Source of the DNA: Vibrio fortis
Lineage (GTDB): Bacteria > Pseudomonadota > Gammaproteobacteria > Enterobacterales > Vibrionaceae
Reading direction: 5' to 3'
DNA length: 64,000 nt
NCBI RefSeq assembly: GCF_000695685.1
Contig: NZ_JFFR01000033.1
Coordinates: 124,001-188,000, forward strand
Below the pieces are notes generated by a model. The model saw only the letters and a program-made list of their open reading frames with translations. It was not told where the DNA came from and made no database searches. Shown here in pieces: positions 33,529 to 41,930 of this stretch. Position 1 is the stretch's first letter; the number at the start of each line of letters is the position of its first letter. Both the position numbers and the translations under genes were made by a program.

Positions 33529-34839
33529 TTAAAGTATCAAAATCGCTCGAAAGTCGTTTACATTGGTCAGTGTCGGCCCCGTTGTTAGTAACACATCAAC
33601 CTTGTCAAAGAAGTCATAACTGTTATTCGCATCTAAATACGTTTCCGCTTTCAGCGACAGCGCTTCACTTTGTTGCCACGTATTTGGCGTTATCCAAGCC
33701 CCTGCGTTATCTTCAACCCCATCAATACCGTCGGTGTCCGCCGCCAGTGCGTAGATGTTGCTATGCCCTTTGAGTTCATTAAATAGACTCAGCAAAAACT
33801 CACAGTTACGCCCGCCTCTACCATTGCCCTTAACAGTTACCGTCGTTTCTCCACCTGAAAGTAATACGCAAGGCGTCTTAAAAGGGTGCTGTCGACTAGC
33901 AACTTGTTTCGCCAGCGCAGCATGCACCTTAGCGACCTCCCTCGCTTCACCCTCAATGCAATCACTCAAAATATACGTAGGAACTCCTAACCCTTCAGCT
34001 TCCGCAGCGGCAGACTCTAACGCTGACATCGGGGTCGCGATAATATGGTGTTCAGCGCTCTTCCAACATGAGTCATCAGGTTTGATGGTCTCTGATTCTG
34101 GATTGTTGAGCCACTCAAATACTGATGTTGGCATATCAATTCGATAACGCTCTAAGATGGCCAGTGCATCAAAACGAGTCGTAGTATCTGGAACGGTTGG
34201 GCCCGATGCAATCACACTGATATCATCACCGGGTACATCTGAGATAGCCAATGAAACTACTCTTGCAGGATAGGCCGCTTTGGCAAGACGCCCGCCTTTG
34301 ATTAGCGATAGGTGTTTGCGCACACAATTCATCTCATCAATTGCTGCACCAGACTTAAGCAGAGCTTTGTTGATCTGTTGCTTCTCAGCAAGAGTGATAT
34401 TACCGCCGGGTAGACTCAGTAATGCCGAACCTCCGCCTGACAATAAGCAGATCACTGTGTCATCTGCACTTAAGTTCTTCACCAATTTCAGCATTCGCTG
34501 GCTCACTTCTAGCCCCATTTCATCGGGCACTGGGTGCGCCGCTTCGATGACTTCAATGTGCTCGCAGGGTGCGGTATGTTCGTAACGAGTAACCACTAGA
34601 CCTTCGAGTTCTCGAAGTGCGAGGTCGTACTTTTTCTTATCGCGCCATACAGCTTCTAACTCTGCTGCCATCGACGCAGCCGCTTTACCCGCACCGATCA
34701 CCACCGTACGTCCAGCCTGATTGGAGGAGCGATAAAAAATAGATTCAGAAAGAAAAGTTTCGATGTGGTTTCGAGGTAGCGCTTCATTAACTGCGCTAGA
34801 GAAAAGGGTATGTAAAAACTGTTTAGCATCGATGTCCAT
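33529..34839 (-). CDS. Glycerate 2-kinase (MOFRL/TtuD type)
   Basis: A 436-residue cytosolic kinase that phosphorylates glycerate, in this family to 2-phosphoglycerate. Conserved stretches are VIGAGKAAASMA, LLSGGGSALLSLP, CVRKHLSLIKGGRLA, SDVPGDDISVIASGPTVPD and LSGGETTVTVKGNGRGGRN, and TTGPTLTNVNDFRA near the C terminus. AAGGAGTGGCTG precedes the ATG. It ends the gcl-hyi-glxR route into glycolysis. The family differs from GlxK/GarK, which are about 380 residues. Confidence 0.93.
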   Translation of the reverse strand: MDIDAKQFLHTLFSSAVNEALPRNHIETFLSESIFYRSSNQAGRTVVIGAGKAAASMAAELEAVWRDKKKYDLALRELEGLVVTRYEHTAPCEHIEVIEAAHPVPDEMGLEVSQRMLKLVKNLSADDTVICLLSGGGSALLSLPGGNITLAEKQQINKALLKSGAAIDEMNCVRKHLSLIKGGRLAKAAYPARVVSLAISDVPGDDISVIASGPTVPDTTTRFDALAILERYRIDMPTSVFEWLNNPESETIKPDDSCWKSAEHHIIATPMSALESAAAEAEGLGVPTYILSDCIEGEAREVAKVHAALAKQVASRQHPFKTPCVLLSGGETTVTVKGNGRGGRNCEFLLSLFNELKGHSNIYALAADTDGIDGVEDNAGAWITPNTWQQSEALSLKAETYLDANNSYDFFDKVDVLLTTGPTLTNVNDFRAILIL

Positions 34840-35044
34840 CAGCCACTCCTTAGTCGACGGAATAAAAAAAGAACCCTAATACAAGGACACAGGTGCCTGC
34901 TAAGAAATAAGTTGGAAAGGAACAACTTCAACCTCTGCCTTATATTAGGAACGCGCATAAAAGGAGACGAAACTACGCGATTTATAAACAAACTGCTTGA
35001 GCCTGTGGGGTCGGCTACCCACCCTGGAGAAGTGGCAGCCTAAG

Positions 35045-35093
35045 TTCGTTACTCTGGTTTCATGAACCATGCATTCAATGCCAGAGTAACGAA
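35045..35093. repeat. 13-bp perfect inverted repeat between glxR and the glycerate kinase
   Basis: TTCGTTACTCTGG (35045-35057) and CCAGAGTAACGAA (35081-35093) are perfect complements separated by 23 bases. It starts 23 bp beyond the glxR stop in the direction of transcription. There is no T-run, so partial termination or mRNA end protection are both possible. The rest of the 276-bp gap shows nothing clear. Confidence 0.65.
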
Positions 35094-35115
35094 TAGATTT
35101 ACCCTCAATTGGGTA

Positions 35116-36012
35116 CTATCGGATTGAGTGATCCGAACGTTTTTCAATGGCTTGAATTAGTGCTGAGTGATCCCAACCTTCACCGCCAATATCAGCACAC
35201 TCACCAAACAGTTGTTGAGCCGTCGCCGTATTCGGTAGTGATACACCTAATTCTTCGGCACCAGTCAGCGCAAGGTTAAGGTCTTTCTGATGCAGCGAGA
35301 TTCTAAATCCTGGGTCAAAGGTTCCTTCCACCATGCGCTCACCATGCACTTCCAAAATCTTAGAGTTAGCAAAACCACCCAATAGCGCCTGACGCACGCG
35401 AGCAGGATCGGCCCCCGCTTTAGAGGCAAACACCAATGCCTCAGAGACCGCTTCAATGTTTAGCGCTACGATAATCTGGTTAGCGACTTTACACGTTTGG
35501 CCTGCGCCATTATCACCCACCAAGGTAATGTTCTTGCCCATCACTTCAAATAGAGGTCGCGCCTTATCAAAAGCAGCCTGCTCACCACCAACCATGATAG
35601 TCAGCGTCGCATTGATAGCACCCACTTCGCCCCCTGATACCGGAGCATCAAGATAGGCCGCACCACCCTCGTTAATGCGAGCTGCAATCGCTTTAGTGGC
35701 GATAGGCGAGATCGAGCTCATATCAATCACCAGCTTTCCAGCCGCACCTCCTGCAGTAAGACCTTGCTCTACGCCGTTGTCACCAAACAGAACATCTTCA
35801 ACTTGAGGTGTGTTTGGCACCATTAGAATGATCACATCGGCCTGCTCTGCCACTTCCGCAGGCGAGTGATAAACCGTTGCACCAGCAGCGACAAGATCGG
35901 CAGGTGCTGGGTTGAAATGGTCTGAAAGAAGGATTTCGTGGCCAGCTTTTTGAAGGTTGCTCGCCATTGGTTTGCCCATGATACCTGTACCAATAAATGC
36001 AATTTTAGACAT
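35116..36012 (-). CDS. glxR: Tartronate semialdehyde reductase
   Basis: A 298-residue cytosolic beta-hydroxyacid dehydrogenase reducing tartronate semialdehyde to D-glycerate with NAD(P)H. The Rossmann motif is GTGIMGKPMASNL, the substrate motif DAPVSGGEVGA, and the catalytic lysine lies in CKVANQIIVALN. Length and order (after hyi) match glxR of E. coli. AAGGAG precedes the ATG. Confidence 0.94.
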   Translation of the reverse strand: MSKIAFIGTGIMGKPMASNLQKAGHEILLSDHFNPAPADLVAAGATVYHSPAEVAEQADVIILMVPNTPQVEDVLFGDNGVEQGLTAGGAAGKLVIDMSSISPIATKAIAARINEGGAAYLDAPVSGGEVGAINATLTIMVGGEQAAFDKARPLFEVMGKNITLVGDNGAGQTCKVANQIIVALNIEAVSEALVFASKAGADPARVRQALLGGFANSKILEVHGERMVEGTFDPGFRISLHQKDLNLALTGAEELGVSLPNTATAQQLFGECADIGGEGWDHSALIQAIEKRSDHSIR

Positions 36013-36049
36013 GTTGTTCTCCTTAACGTTTTAAGATAACCAGACACAA

Positions 36050-36826
36050 TTAACGGTACTGGTGCAGCCAACCAAGGCCTTCTGTAGTGGTCGTTTTCGG
36101 TTTGTACTCACAGCCAACCCAACCTTGGTAGCCCAGCTCATCTAGGTAGTTGAGCACAAATGGGTAGTTGATCTCCCCCGTTCCCGGTTCATGACGACCT
36201 GGATTGTCAGCCAATTGGACGTGAGCTATCTGACCAATGTTCTGCTGCATAGTTGGCGTTAGATCGCCTTCCATAATCTGCATGTGGTAGATGTCGTATT
36301 GAATCGAGAGGTTATCGCTCCCGACTTCTTTAATGATCGCTTTCGCCTGTTCCGTGGTGTTGAGGAAGAAGCCCGGAATGTCGCGCGTGTTGATCGCTTC
36401 AATCACTAAACTTATTCCTTCAGCCGCCAGTGCGTTTGCCGCGTAGTGAAGGTTAATCACGAACGCAGAGTGCGCATCTTGCGGAGTTACCCCTTGCGGC
36501 ACAATTCCCGCTAAGCAGTTCACCTGTTTGCAACCTAGCGCTTTGGCGTACTCGATTGCTTTCGGCACGCCCGCTTGGAATTCTTCTACTCTTGCAGGGT
36601 CAACCGCAATACCTCGGTCACCCGCCTCCCAATCACCAGCCGGCAAATTAAACAGCACCTGTTCTAGGTTGTTCTCAACCAACTTCTGTTTGATCGCTTG
36701 CGCGTCAAAAGCATATGGGAATAGATATTCGACGCCTTGAAACCCTGCGTCGGCAGCCGCTTCAAAACGATCCATAAAATCCACTTCAGTGAATAACATT
36801 GACAAATTAGCCGCAAATTTCGCCAT
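36050..36826 (-). CDS. hyi: Hydroxypyruvate isomerase
   Basis: A 258-residue cytosolic TIM-barrel enzyme interconverting hydroxypyruvate and tartronate semialdehyde. It opens MAKFAANLSMLFTEVDFMDRF, and shows NCLAGIVPQGV, EAINTRDIPGFFL, QYDIYHMQIMEGDL and PGRHEPGTGEINYPF, all strongly conserved in Hyi. AAGGAC stands before the ATG. Between gcl and glxR, as in E. coli. Confidence 0.95.
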   Translation of the reverse strand: MAKFAANLSMLFTEVDFMDRFEAAADAGFQGVEYLFPYAFDAQAIKQKLVENNLEQVLFNLPAGDWEAGDRGIAVDPARVEEFQAGVPKAIEYAKALGCKQVNCLAGIVPQGVTPQDAHSAFVINLHYAANALAAEGISLVIEAINTRDIPGFFLNTTEQAKAIIKEVGSDNLSIQYDIYHMQIMEGDLTPTMQQNIGQIAHVQLADNPGRHEPGTGEINYPFVLNYLDELGYQGWVGCEYKPKTTTTEGLGWLHQYR

Positions 36827-36880
36827 GACTCTGTCCTTCTTATCTGTATTCTTTGGGCACTAAGCCTGTGCCCATTGACG

Positions 36881-36910
36881 TTCCGTTAAGCGACTATCGG
36901 CTTAACGGAA
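36881..36910 (-). repeat. Hairpin between gcl and hyi
   Basis: TTCCGTTAAGC (36881-36891) and GCTTAACGGAA (36900-36910) form a perfect 11-bp stem with an 8-base loop, 6 bp after the gcl stop. No T-run follows on the reverse strand, so it is more likely an mRNA stability element than a terminator. Confidence 0.65.
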
Positions 36911-36915
36911 ACACA

Positions 36916-38688
36916 TTATTTGTGCGCAAGCGCGGTCGGTGCGTCTTCGCGAGTCTCCGCTAGCGGCTCAAACTCGTTGATGGCATTGATCTCAACACCC
37001 ATCGAAATGTTGGTCACTCGCTCAAGAATCAATTCAACAACTACTGGCACTTTATGCTTGTTCATAAGCGCTTTAGCTTGTTCAAATGCCGGCGCGATTT
37101 GCTCTGGTTCGCGAACTCGAATTGCCTTACAGCCCAAGCCTTCTACGACGGCAACATGGTCTACGCCGTAGCCTTCAAGCTCTGGTGCATTCTGGTTATC
37201 AAATGCCAGCTGTACACAGTAATCGATATCAAACTGACGTTGAGCTTGACGAATCAGGCCTAGGTAAGAGTTGTTCACCAGTACATGGATATAAGGCAGA
37301 TTAAACTGTGCACCTACGGCCAACTCTTCAATCATGAATTGGAAATCGTAGTCACCAGAGATAGCCACGATGTCACGATTTGGATCAGCAGCTCGAACAC
37401 CTAACGCAGCAGGGGTTGTCCAACCTAACGGGCCAGCCTGACCACAGTTGATCCAGTGGCGCGGTTTGTACACATGAAGGAACTGAGCCGCAGCAATCTG
37501 CGACAGACCTATCGTGCTTACGTAACAGGTGTCGCGGCCAAAGGCTTTGTTCATCTCTTCATAAACACGCATTGGCTTCATTGGTGCTTCTTCGAAATTG
37601 GTTTTGCGTAGCATGGTAGCCTTACGCTGCTGACATTCCCCCGCCCAATCGCTTCGATTTGGCAACTTGCCTGCGTCGCGCCACTCTCGAGCGACTTCCA
37701 CCATCAGCTCTAGTGCAGATTTAGCATCAGAAACAATGCCTAGATCAGGGCAGAACACTCGTCCTATTTGAGTCGGTTCAATATCAACATGCACAAATTT
37801 TCGACCTTCGGTGTACACATCCACAGAGCCGGTATGACGGTTTGCCCAGCGGTTACCAACACCGAATACAAAATCCGAGTTAAGCATGGTTTCATTACCG
37901 TATCGGTGGGAGGTTTGTAGCCCTACCATGCCGGCCATCAATTCATGGTCGTCTGGGATCGACCCCCAACCCATTAGCGTGGGTATAACAGGAACACCAG
38001 TGATCTCAGCAAACTGCTGAAGAAGTTCAGAGGCGCCCGCGTTGATCACGCCGCCACCAGAAACAATCAATGGCTTCTCCGCTTCCGCCATCATGGCGAG
38101 TGCTTTCTCGACTTGTTGTCTGGTTGCCGTTGGCTTGTAAGGCTCTAGCGGTTCATAAGAATCAATATCGAACTCAATTTCCGCCAACTGAACATCTAAC
38201 GGCAAATCAATAAGAACTGGACCTGGTCGGCCGGAGCGCATCAAATGAAAGGCTTTTTGAAACGCGCGAGGCACTTGTGCAGGTTCGAGTACCGTCGTCG
38301 CCCACTTAGTGACAGGCTGAGCGATCGATTCAATATCTACCGCTTGAAAGTCCTCTTTGTGTAGCCTAGCTCGCGGAGCCTGACCTGTAATACATAAGAT
38401 AGGAATAGAGTCAGCCGAGGCTGAATATAGACCGGTAATCATATCCGTTCCCGCAGGGCCAGATGTACCGATACAGACACCAATATTATCCTGATTGGTG
38501 CGTGTGTATCCTTCTGCCATATGCGAAGCGCCTTCTACATGACGAGCTAGAACGTGATCAATACCACCAAGCTTTTTCATCGCCGCATACATAGGGTTAA
38601 TCGCTGCGCCCGGTACACCAAATGCGATGTCTACTCCTTCACGTTTAAGCACTTCAACCGCTGCTTCAATCGCTTTCATAATTGCCAT
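36916..38688 (-). CDS. gcl: Glyoxylate carboligase
   Basis: A 590-residue cytosolic ThDP/FAD enzyme joining two glyoxylates to tartronate semialdehyde and CO2. It is highly similar to E. coli Gcl from FGVPGAAINPMYAAMKK onward. Val51, in HVEGASH, replaces the catalytic Glu of other ThDP enzymes exactly as in E. coli Gcl. The ThDP diphosphate motif region is SGDYDFQFMIEELAVGAQFN. I start at ATG 38688 because GGAGG (38694-38698) lies just before it; 38724 extends into the operator. Confidence 0.97.
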   Translation of the reverse strand: MAIMKAIEAAVEVLKREGVDIAFGVPGAAINPMYAAMKKLGGIDHVLARHVEGASHMAEGYTRTNQDNIGVCIGTSGPAGTDMITGLYSASADSIPILCITGQAPRARLHKEDFQAVDIESIAQPVTKWATTVLEPAQVPRAFQKAFHLMRSGRPGPVLIDLPLDVQLAEIEFDIDSYEPLEPYKPTATRQQVEKALAMMAEAEKPLIVSGGGVINAGASELLQQFAEITGVPVIPTLMGWGSIPDDHELMAGMVGLQTSHRYGNETMLNSDFVFGVGNRWANRHTGSVDVYTEGRKFVHVDIEPTQIGRVFCPDLGIVSDAKSALELMVEVAREWRDAGKLPNRSDWAGECQQRKATMLRKTNFEEAPMKPMRVYEEMNKAFGRDTCYVSTIGLSQIAAAQFLHVYKPRHWINCGQAGPLGWTTPAALGVRAADPNRDIVAISGDYDFQFMIEELAVGAQFNLPYIHVLVNNSYLGLIRQAQRQFDIDYCVQLAFDNQNAPELEGYGVDHVAVVEGLGCKAIRVREPEQIAPAFEQAKALMNKHKVPVVVELILERVTNISMGVEINAINEFEPLAETREDAPTALAHK

Positions 38689-38706
38689 TCGAACCTCCAG
38701 TTCAGA

Positions 38707-38716
38707 TTGTATACAA
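38707..38716. promoter_or_regulatory. GntR operator before gcl (TTGTATACAA)
   Basis: A perfect copy, extended to ATTGTATACAAT at 38706-38717, just upstream of the gcl ribosome site. Confidence 0.8.
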
Positions 38717-38960
38717 TTAAACAAACTTTTGTGTACTATGAGCCATTCTCAGCATTTATCAAGTCCAATCTGAAACATTTTTGTTACATCAAACGCGCGT
38801 TTTAAGTGAGCACTAACCCCGAAAAGCTTACAATTCATTGCTTTACATAAAATATCTTTACATAAAAATAAATTGCAAATATCTCGAATGATAATTAAAT
38901 GTTAAATAGGCTTTGATTGTTTACAGTTTTTGCCATATAAATAAACTTAAAAATAGAATT

Positions 38961-38970
38961 TTGTATACAA
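38961..38970. promoter_or_regulatory. GntR operator before aceB (TTGTATACAA)
   Basis: A perfect copy of the 10-bp palindrome, 33 bp before the aceB start codon. Confidence 0.8.
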
Positions 38971-39002
38971 AATGACATCGTATTGTTCAAAGGAGACAGA
39001 CA

Positions 39003-40625
39003 ATGATGAATGACGTAAAAGAGAGAGAAGAGGCTTTGTGTATGCAGGTACTTGGCAATATGGACAATGCTGAGTACAAAAAGATCCTGTCTAAAGATGC
39101 TTTGATCTTCTTAGAAGCACTGGTGAAAAAGTTTGGAGAGCGCCGTCAAAACCTGCTAACTGACCGCGAAGCTAAACAAGCCCAATTCGATGCGGGTGCA
39201 TTGCCTGATTTCAGAGACGATACGGCATCGATTCGTGACGACAAAACGTGGAAGGTCGCGACACCGCCACCAGAACTACTAGATCGCCGCGTTGAGATCA
39301 CCGGTCCGATTGAACGTAAGATGGTCATCAATGCCCTTAACTCCGGCGCTAAAGTTTTCATGTGTTGCTTTGAAGACGCTTCATCTCCGACTTGGGAGAA
39401 CATGGTCGACGGTCAAATCAACCTTAGAGATGCCAACCTTGGCACCATCAGCTACTACGATGAAAAGAAGCAGAAGAACTACCAACTGGTGAATAACCCT
39501 GCGCTGTTGATCGCGCGACCACGAGGTATTCACCTGCCAGAGCAGTCTATCCAGTTTAACAACCAACCGATAGCTGGCTGCTTAATGGATTTCGCTCTCT
39601 ACTTTTTCCATAACTATCAATCACGTGCAGATCAAGGCTTAGGTGTTTACTACTACATTCCAAAGCTTGAAAGCATGGAAGAAGCACAATGGTGGGACGA
39701 TATCTTCAGCTTCACCGAGCAATATTTCAAAGTACCAAAAGGCACGATTCGAGCAACGGTATTGATAGAGACACTTCCAGCGGTATTCCAGATGGATGAA
39801 ATTCTTTATGCGATGCGTGACCACATTGTTGCAATGAATTGTGGCCGTTGGGACTACATTTTCAGCTACATCAAAACATTAAAGAACCACCAAGACCGTA
39901 TTCTGCCTGATCGTCACGGTATCGGTATGGATCAAGAGTTTCTTAATGCCTACAGCCAACTGCTAGTGAGAACCTGTCATGCTCGTGGCGCGCTGGCGAT
40001 GGGCGGCATGTCGGCATTTATCCCAGCGAAAGATCCTGCAGAGATGGAGCGCGTTACCGCCAAGGTTATTGAAGACAAGCAGCGAGAATCTAAAAACGGT
40101 CATGACGGGACTTGGGTCGCGCACCCAGCACTGGTTGACCTTGCGATGTCTGAGTTCGACAAACATCTAGATGGTAAGGTCAACCAAATCGACTTCCAAA
40201 GCCCACAACATGAGATCAGTGCAGAGCTTCTGCTGAAGCCTTGTGAGGGAACCCGCGACGAAGCAGGCGTGCGTAAAAACATTCGTATCGCTCTCTACTA
40301 CATCGAAGCATGGATTCAAGGCCATGGTTGCGTGCCAATTTATGGACTGATGGAAGACGCTGCTACGGCTGAGATCTCTAGAGCCAATATCTGGCAATGG
40401 ATTCACCACGGCGTCACGTTAGACGATAGCCAAACCTTTACTAAAGAACTCTTCCAGTCTTGGTTATACCAAGAGCTAGACACCATTAAACAAGAAGTCG
40501 GAGAAGCTCGCTATGCTGTAGGTCGATTCGAAGAGACAGCCGATCTCTTCTATCAACTGTCTACAGCAGAAGCGTTCGCCGCCTTCCTAACTTTACCCAG
40601 CTATGGGCTACTGCAAGCGTCTTGA
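39003..40625 (+). CDS. aceB: Malate synthase A
   Basis: A 540-residue cytosolic enzyme condensing glyoxylate with acetyl-CoA to malate. Conserved stretches include CFEDASSPTWENM, RPRGIHLPEQ, PKLESMEEAQWWDDIF, RATVLIETLPAVFQMDEIL and NCGRWDYIFSYIK. Length matches form A (E. coli 533). AAAGGAG precedes two adjacent ATG codons. No isocitrate lyase gene follows; it is followed by glcG and controlled from the same region as gcl, so it appears devoted to purine-derived glyoxylate. Confidence 0.96.
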   Translation: MMNDVKEREEALCMQVLGNMDNAEYKKILSKDALIFLEALVKKFGERRQNLLTDREAKQAQFDAGALPDFRDDTASIRDDKTWKVATPPPELLDRRVEITGPIERKMVINALNSGAKVFMCCFEDASSPTWENMVDGQINLRDANLGTISYYDEKKQKNYQLVNNPALLIARPRGIHLPEQSIQFNNQPIAGCLMDFALYFFHNYQSRADQGLGVYYYIPKLESMEEAQWWDDIFSFTEQYFKVPKGTIRATVLIETLPAVFQMDEILYAMRDHIVAMNCGRWDYIFSYIKTLKNHQDRILPDRHGIGMDQEFLNAYSQLLVRTCHARGALAMGGMSAFIPAKDPAEMERVTAKVIEDKQRESKNGHDGTWVAHPALVDLAMSEFDKHLDGKVNQIDFQSPQHEISAELLLKPCEGTRDEAGVRKNIRIALYYIEAWIQGHGCVPIYGLMEDAATAEISRANIWQWIHHGVTLDDSQTFTKELFQSWLYQELDTIKQEVGEARYAVGRFEETADLFYQLSTAEAFAAFLTLPSYGLLQAS

Positions 40626-40717
40626 CCTGACGCTTGACCAACTTGAACTTGTATCGCTTTAATCCTTAAACGATTCGGGAACAAGTTGGTTTAAGCCCCT
40701 GAAAAACAGGAGATAAC

Positions 40718-41158
40718 ATGGGAAGTTTGACTCTACAACAAGCGTTAACCATCATAGATGGAACCTTTAAAGCAGGCAGAAAGATCCATACTGAGCCTCT
40801 AACCGTTGCGGTTTTAGACAGCGGCGGCAAGCTCATCTCTCTGCAACGTCAGGATGGCTCTAGCATGATGCGACCAGACATCGCCATTGCTAAAGCATGG
40901 GGAGCACTCGCACTCGGCTGCTCTTCTAGAAAACTCGCCCAAGATGCTGATAACAGACCAGCATTTATCTCCGCAGTAAACGTGCTCGCACACGGGAACA
41001 TGGTGCCTGTACCCGGGGGACTACTCATCAGAGATAAAGATAGAACTGTACTCGGTGCCATTGGTGTCAGTGGTGATATCTCAGATATCGACGAAAGCTG
41101 CGCGATTAATGGAATTGGCTGTGCAGACCTTTACAGCGATGAGATGCTGCAAGCCTAA
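40718..41158 (+). CDS. GlcG/HbpS-family protein
   Basis: A 146-residue cytosolic protein of the DUF336 family (MGSLTLQQALTIIDGTF, VAVLDSGGKLISLQRQDGSS, GGLLIRDKDRTVLGAIGVSG). Such proteins lie in glycolate and glyoxylate operons as GlcG, but their biochemical role is unsettled; some bind haem or cobalamin-like ligands. AGGAG precedes the ATG. It is 92 bp after aceB and probably cotranscribed. Confidence 0.85.
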   Translation: MGSLTLQQALTIIDGTFKAGRKIHTEPLTVAVLDSGGKLISLQRQDGSSMMRPDIAIAKAWGALALGCSSRKLAQDADNRPAFISAVNVLAHGNMVPVPGGLLIRDKDRTVLGAIGVSGDISDIDESCAINGIGCADLYSDEMLQA

Positions 41159-41200
41159 TCGAGTACCGAGTTACCTTTAAAAAGGTATCTACTATCAATA

Positions 41201-41230
41201 AAAAAACCGAAGCACTAAGCTTCGGTTTTT
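41201..41230. terminator. Bidirectional terminator after glcG
   Basis: CCGAAGC (41207-41213) pairs with GCTTCGG (41219-41225), flanked by A6 and T5, so it works on both strands. Confidence 0.9.
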
Positions 41231-41251
41231 CGTTTTAACTTGGCGGCATTT

Positions 41252-41305
41252 GTTAAACGACTATCAATAGTTAAACAGCTATAAACAGTTAAACGGCCAT
41301 CAATA
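41252..41305. repeat. Three tandem 18-bp repeats
   Basis: Units at 41252-41269, 41270-41287 and 41288-41305 each begin GTTAAAC and end in AT(C/A)AATA or ATAAACA. Units 1 and 3 differ at few positions. They sit between the glcG terminator and the end of the MarR gene. Confidence 0.7.
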
Positions 41306-41322
41306 GTGAAGTGCCTAAGAAC

Positions 41323-41811
41323 TTATTCGTATGCACTTAGCCATGTTTTCAGCAGTTGATTGGTATTCTTCTTCTGACTTGCAGAGAGAGTTTTCACCAA
41401 CTTCTTCTGCATCTCAACATGTTCAGTCATCATCTCATCAATCAGGGCTAGGCCATTTCTTGTGAGCTTAACACTCACACTGCGACGGTCTTCTTTGCTG
41501 TGCTCGCGGCTGATAAGCCCCTTGGCTTCTAGCTTATCTAATCGGTTAGTCATGGCACCAGAAGTCAACATCATTGAACCAATCAGCTCTGATGGGGTGA
41601 GTCGATAAGGCTTACCAGAGCGTCGTAACGTCGCCAATACATCAAACTCGCCTAGCTTCATATCATACTGTTTATGAAGGTCGGCAACTTGTGTCTCCAT
41701 GTATTTGGCGATACGCATTACTCGGCCCATAATCGCCATCGGCTCTGTCTCTAGGTCGGGCTTTTCCTTTGCCCATTGTTCTACCACGCGGTCAATAGCA
41801 TCCATTTGCAA
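41323..41811 (-). CDS. MarR-family regulator
   Basis: A 162-residue protein with the winged helix of MarR proteins: LRRSGKPYRLTPSELIGSMMLTSGAMTNRLDKLEAKGLI, with wing residues KEDRRSVSVKLTRNG (read as parts of one domain). It is divergent from a DMT transporter gene, and two similar TAAAG-N3-(C/T)TTTA elements occupy the 119-bp spacer, so it probably represses that transporter. The ligand is unknown. Confidence 0.92.
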   Translation of the reverse strand: MQMDAIDRVVEQWAKEKPDLETEPMAIMGRVMRIAKYMETQVADLHKQYDMKLGEFDVLATLRRSGKPYRLTPSELIGSMMLTSGAMTNRLDKLEAKGLISREHSKEDRRSVSVKLTRNGLALIDEMMTEHVEMQKKLVKTLSASQKKNTNQLLKTWLSAYE

Positions 41812-41855
41812 TCACGCTCCGTTATTAGTCTTAGTTGCTTCAAACTAGTTTAACA

Positions 41856-41868
41856 TAAAGATACTTTA
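41856..41868. promoter_or_regulatory. Candidate MarR operator 1
   Basis: TAAAGATACTTTA has the dyad TAAAG-N3-CTTTA and overlaps a likely -35 region (TTTACA, 41865) of the DMT gene, with TATACT at 41886-41891 as possible -10. Confidence 0.5.
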
Positions 41869-41916
41869 CAACCACTAGTTATGGGTATACTCTTCACACC
41901 AAGAGTTATCTTAACG

Positions 41917-41929
41917 TAAAGATATTTTA
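41917..41929. promoter_or_regulatory. Candidate MarR operator 2
   Basis: TAAAGATATTTTA repeats operator 1 with one change, and the preceding TTAACG matches TTAACA. It ends one base before the DMT start codon, covering the place of the ribosome site. Confidence 0.45.
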
Positions 41930-41930
41930 G

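Larger units (their letters stand above)
38689..39002. promoter_or_regulatory. Divergent control region of gcl and aceB
   Basis: This 314-bp spacer has a perfect TTGTATACAA operator next to each gene, at 38707 (19 bp before the gcl start) and 38961 (33 bp before the aceB start). Both overlap positions where RNA polymerase or the start of the transcript should be, which suggests repression. The middle is AT-rich. Confidence 0.75.

Noticed and set aside
40630..40650. TTGACC repeats after aceB as further RutR-type sites
   Set aside because: The second half of the dyad does not match TGGTCAA; they are chance half-sites.
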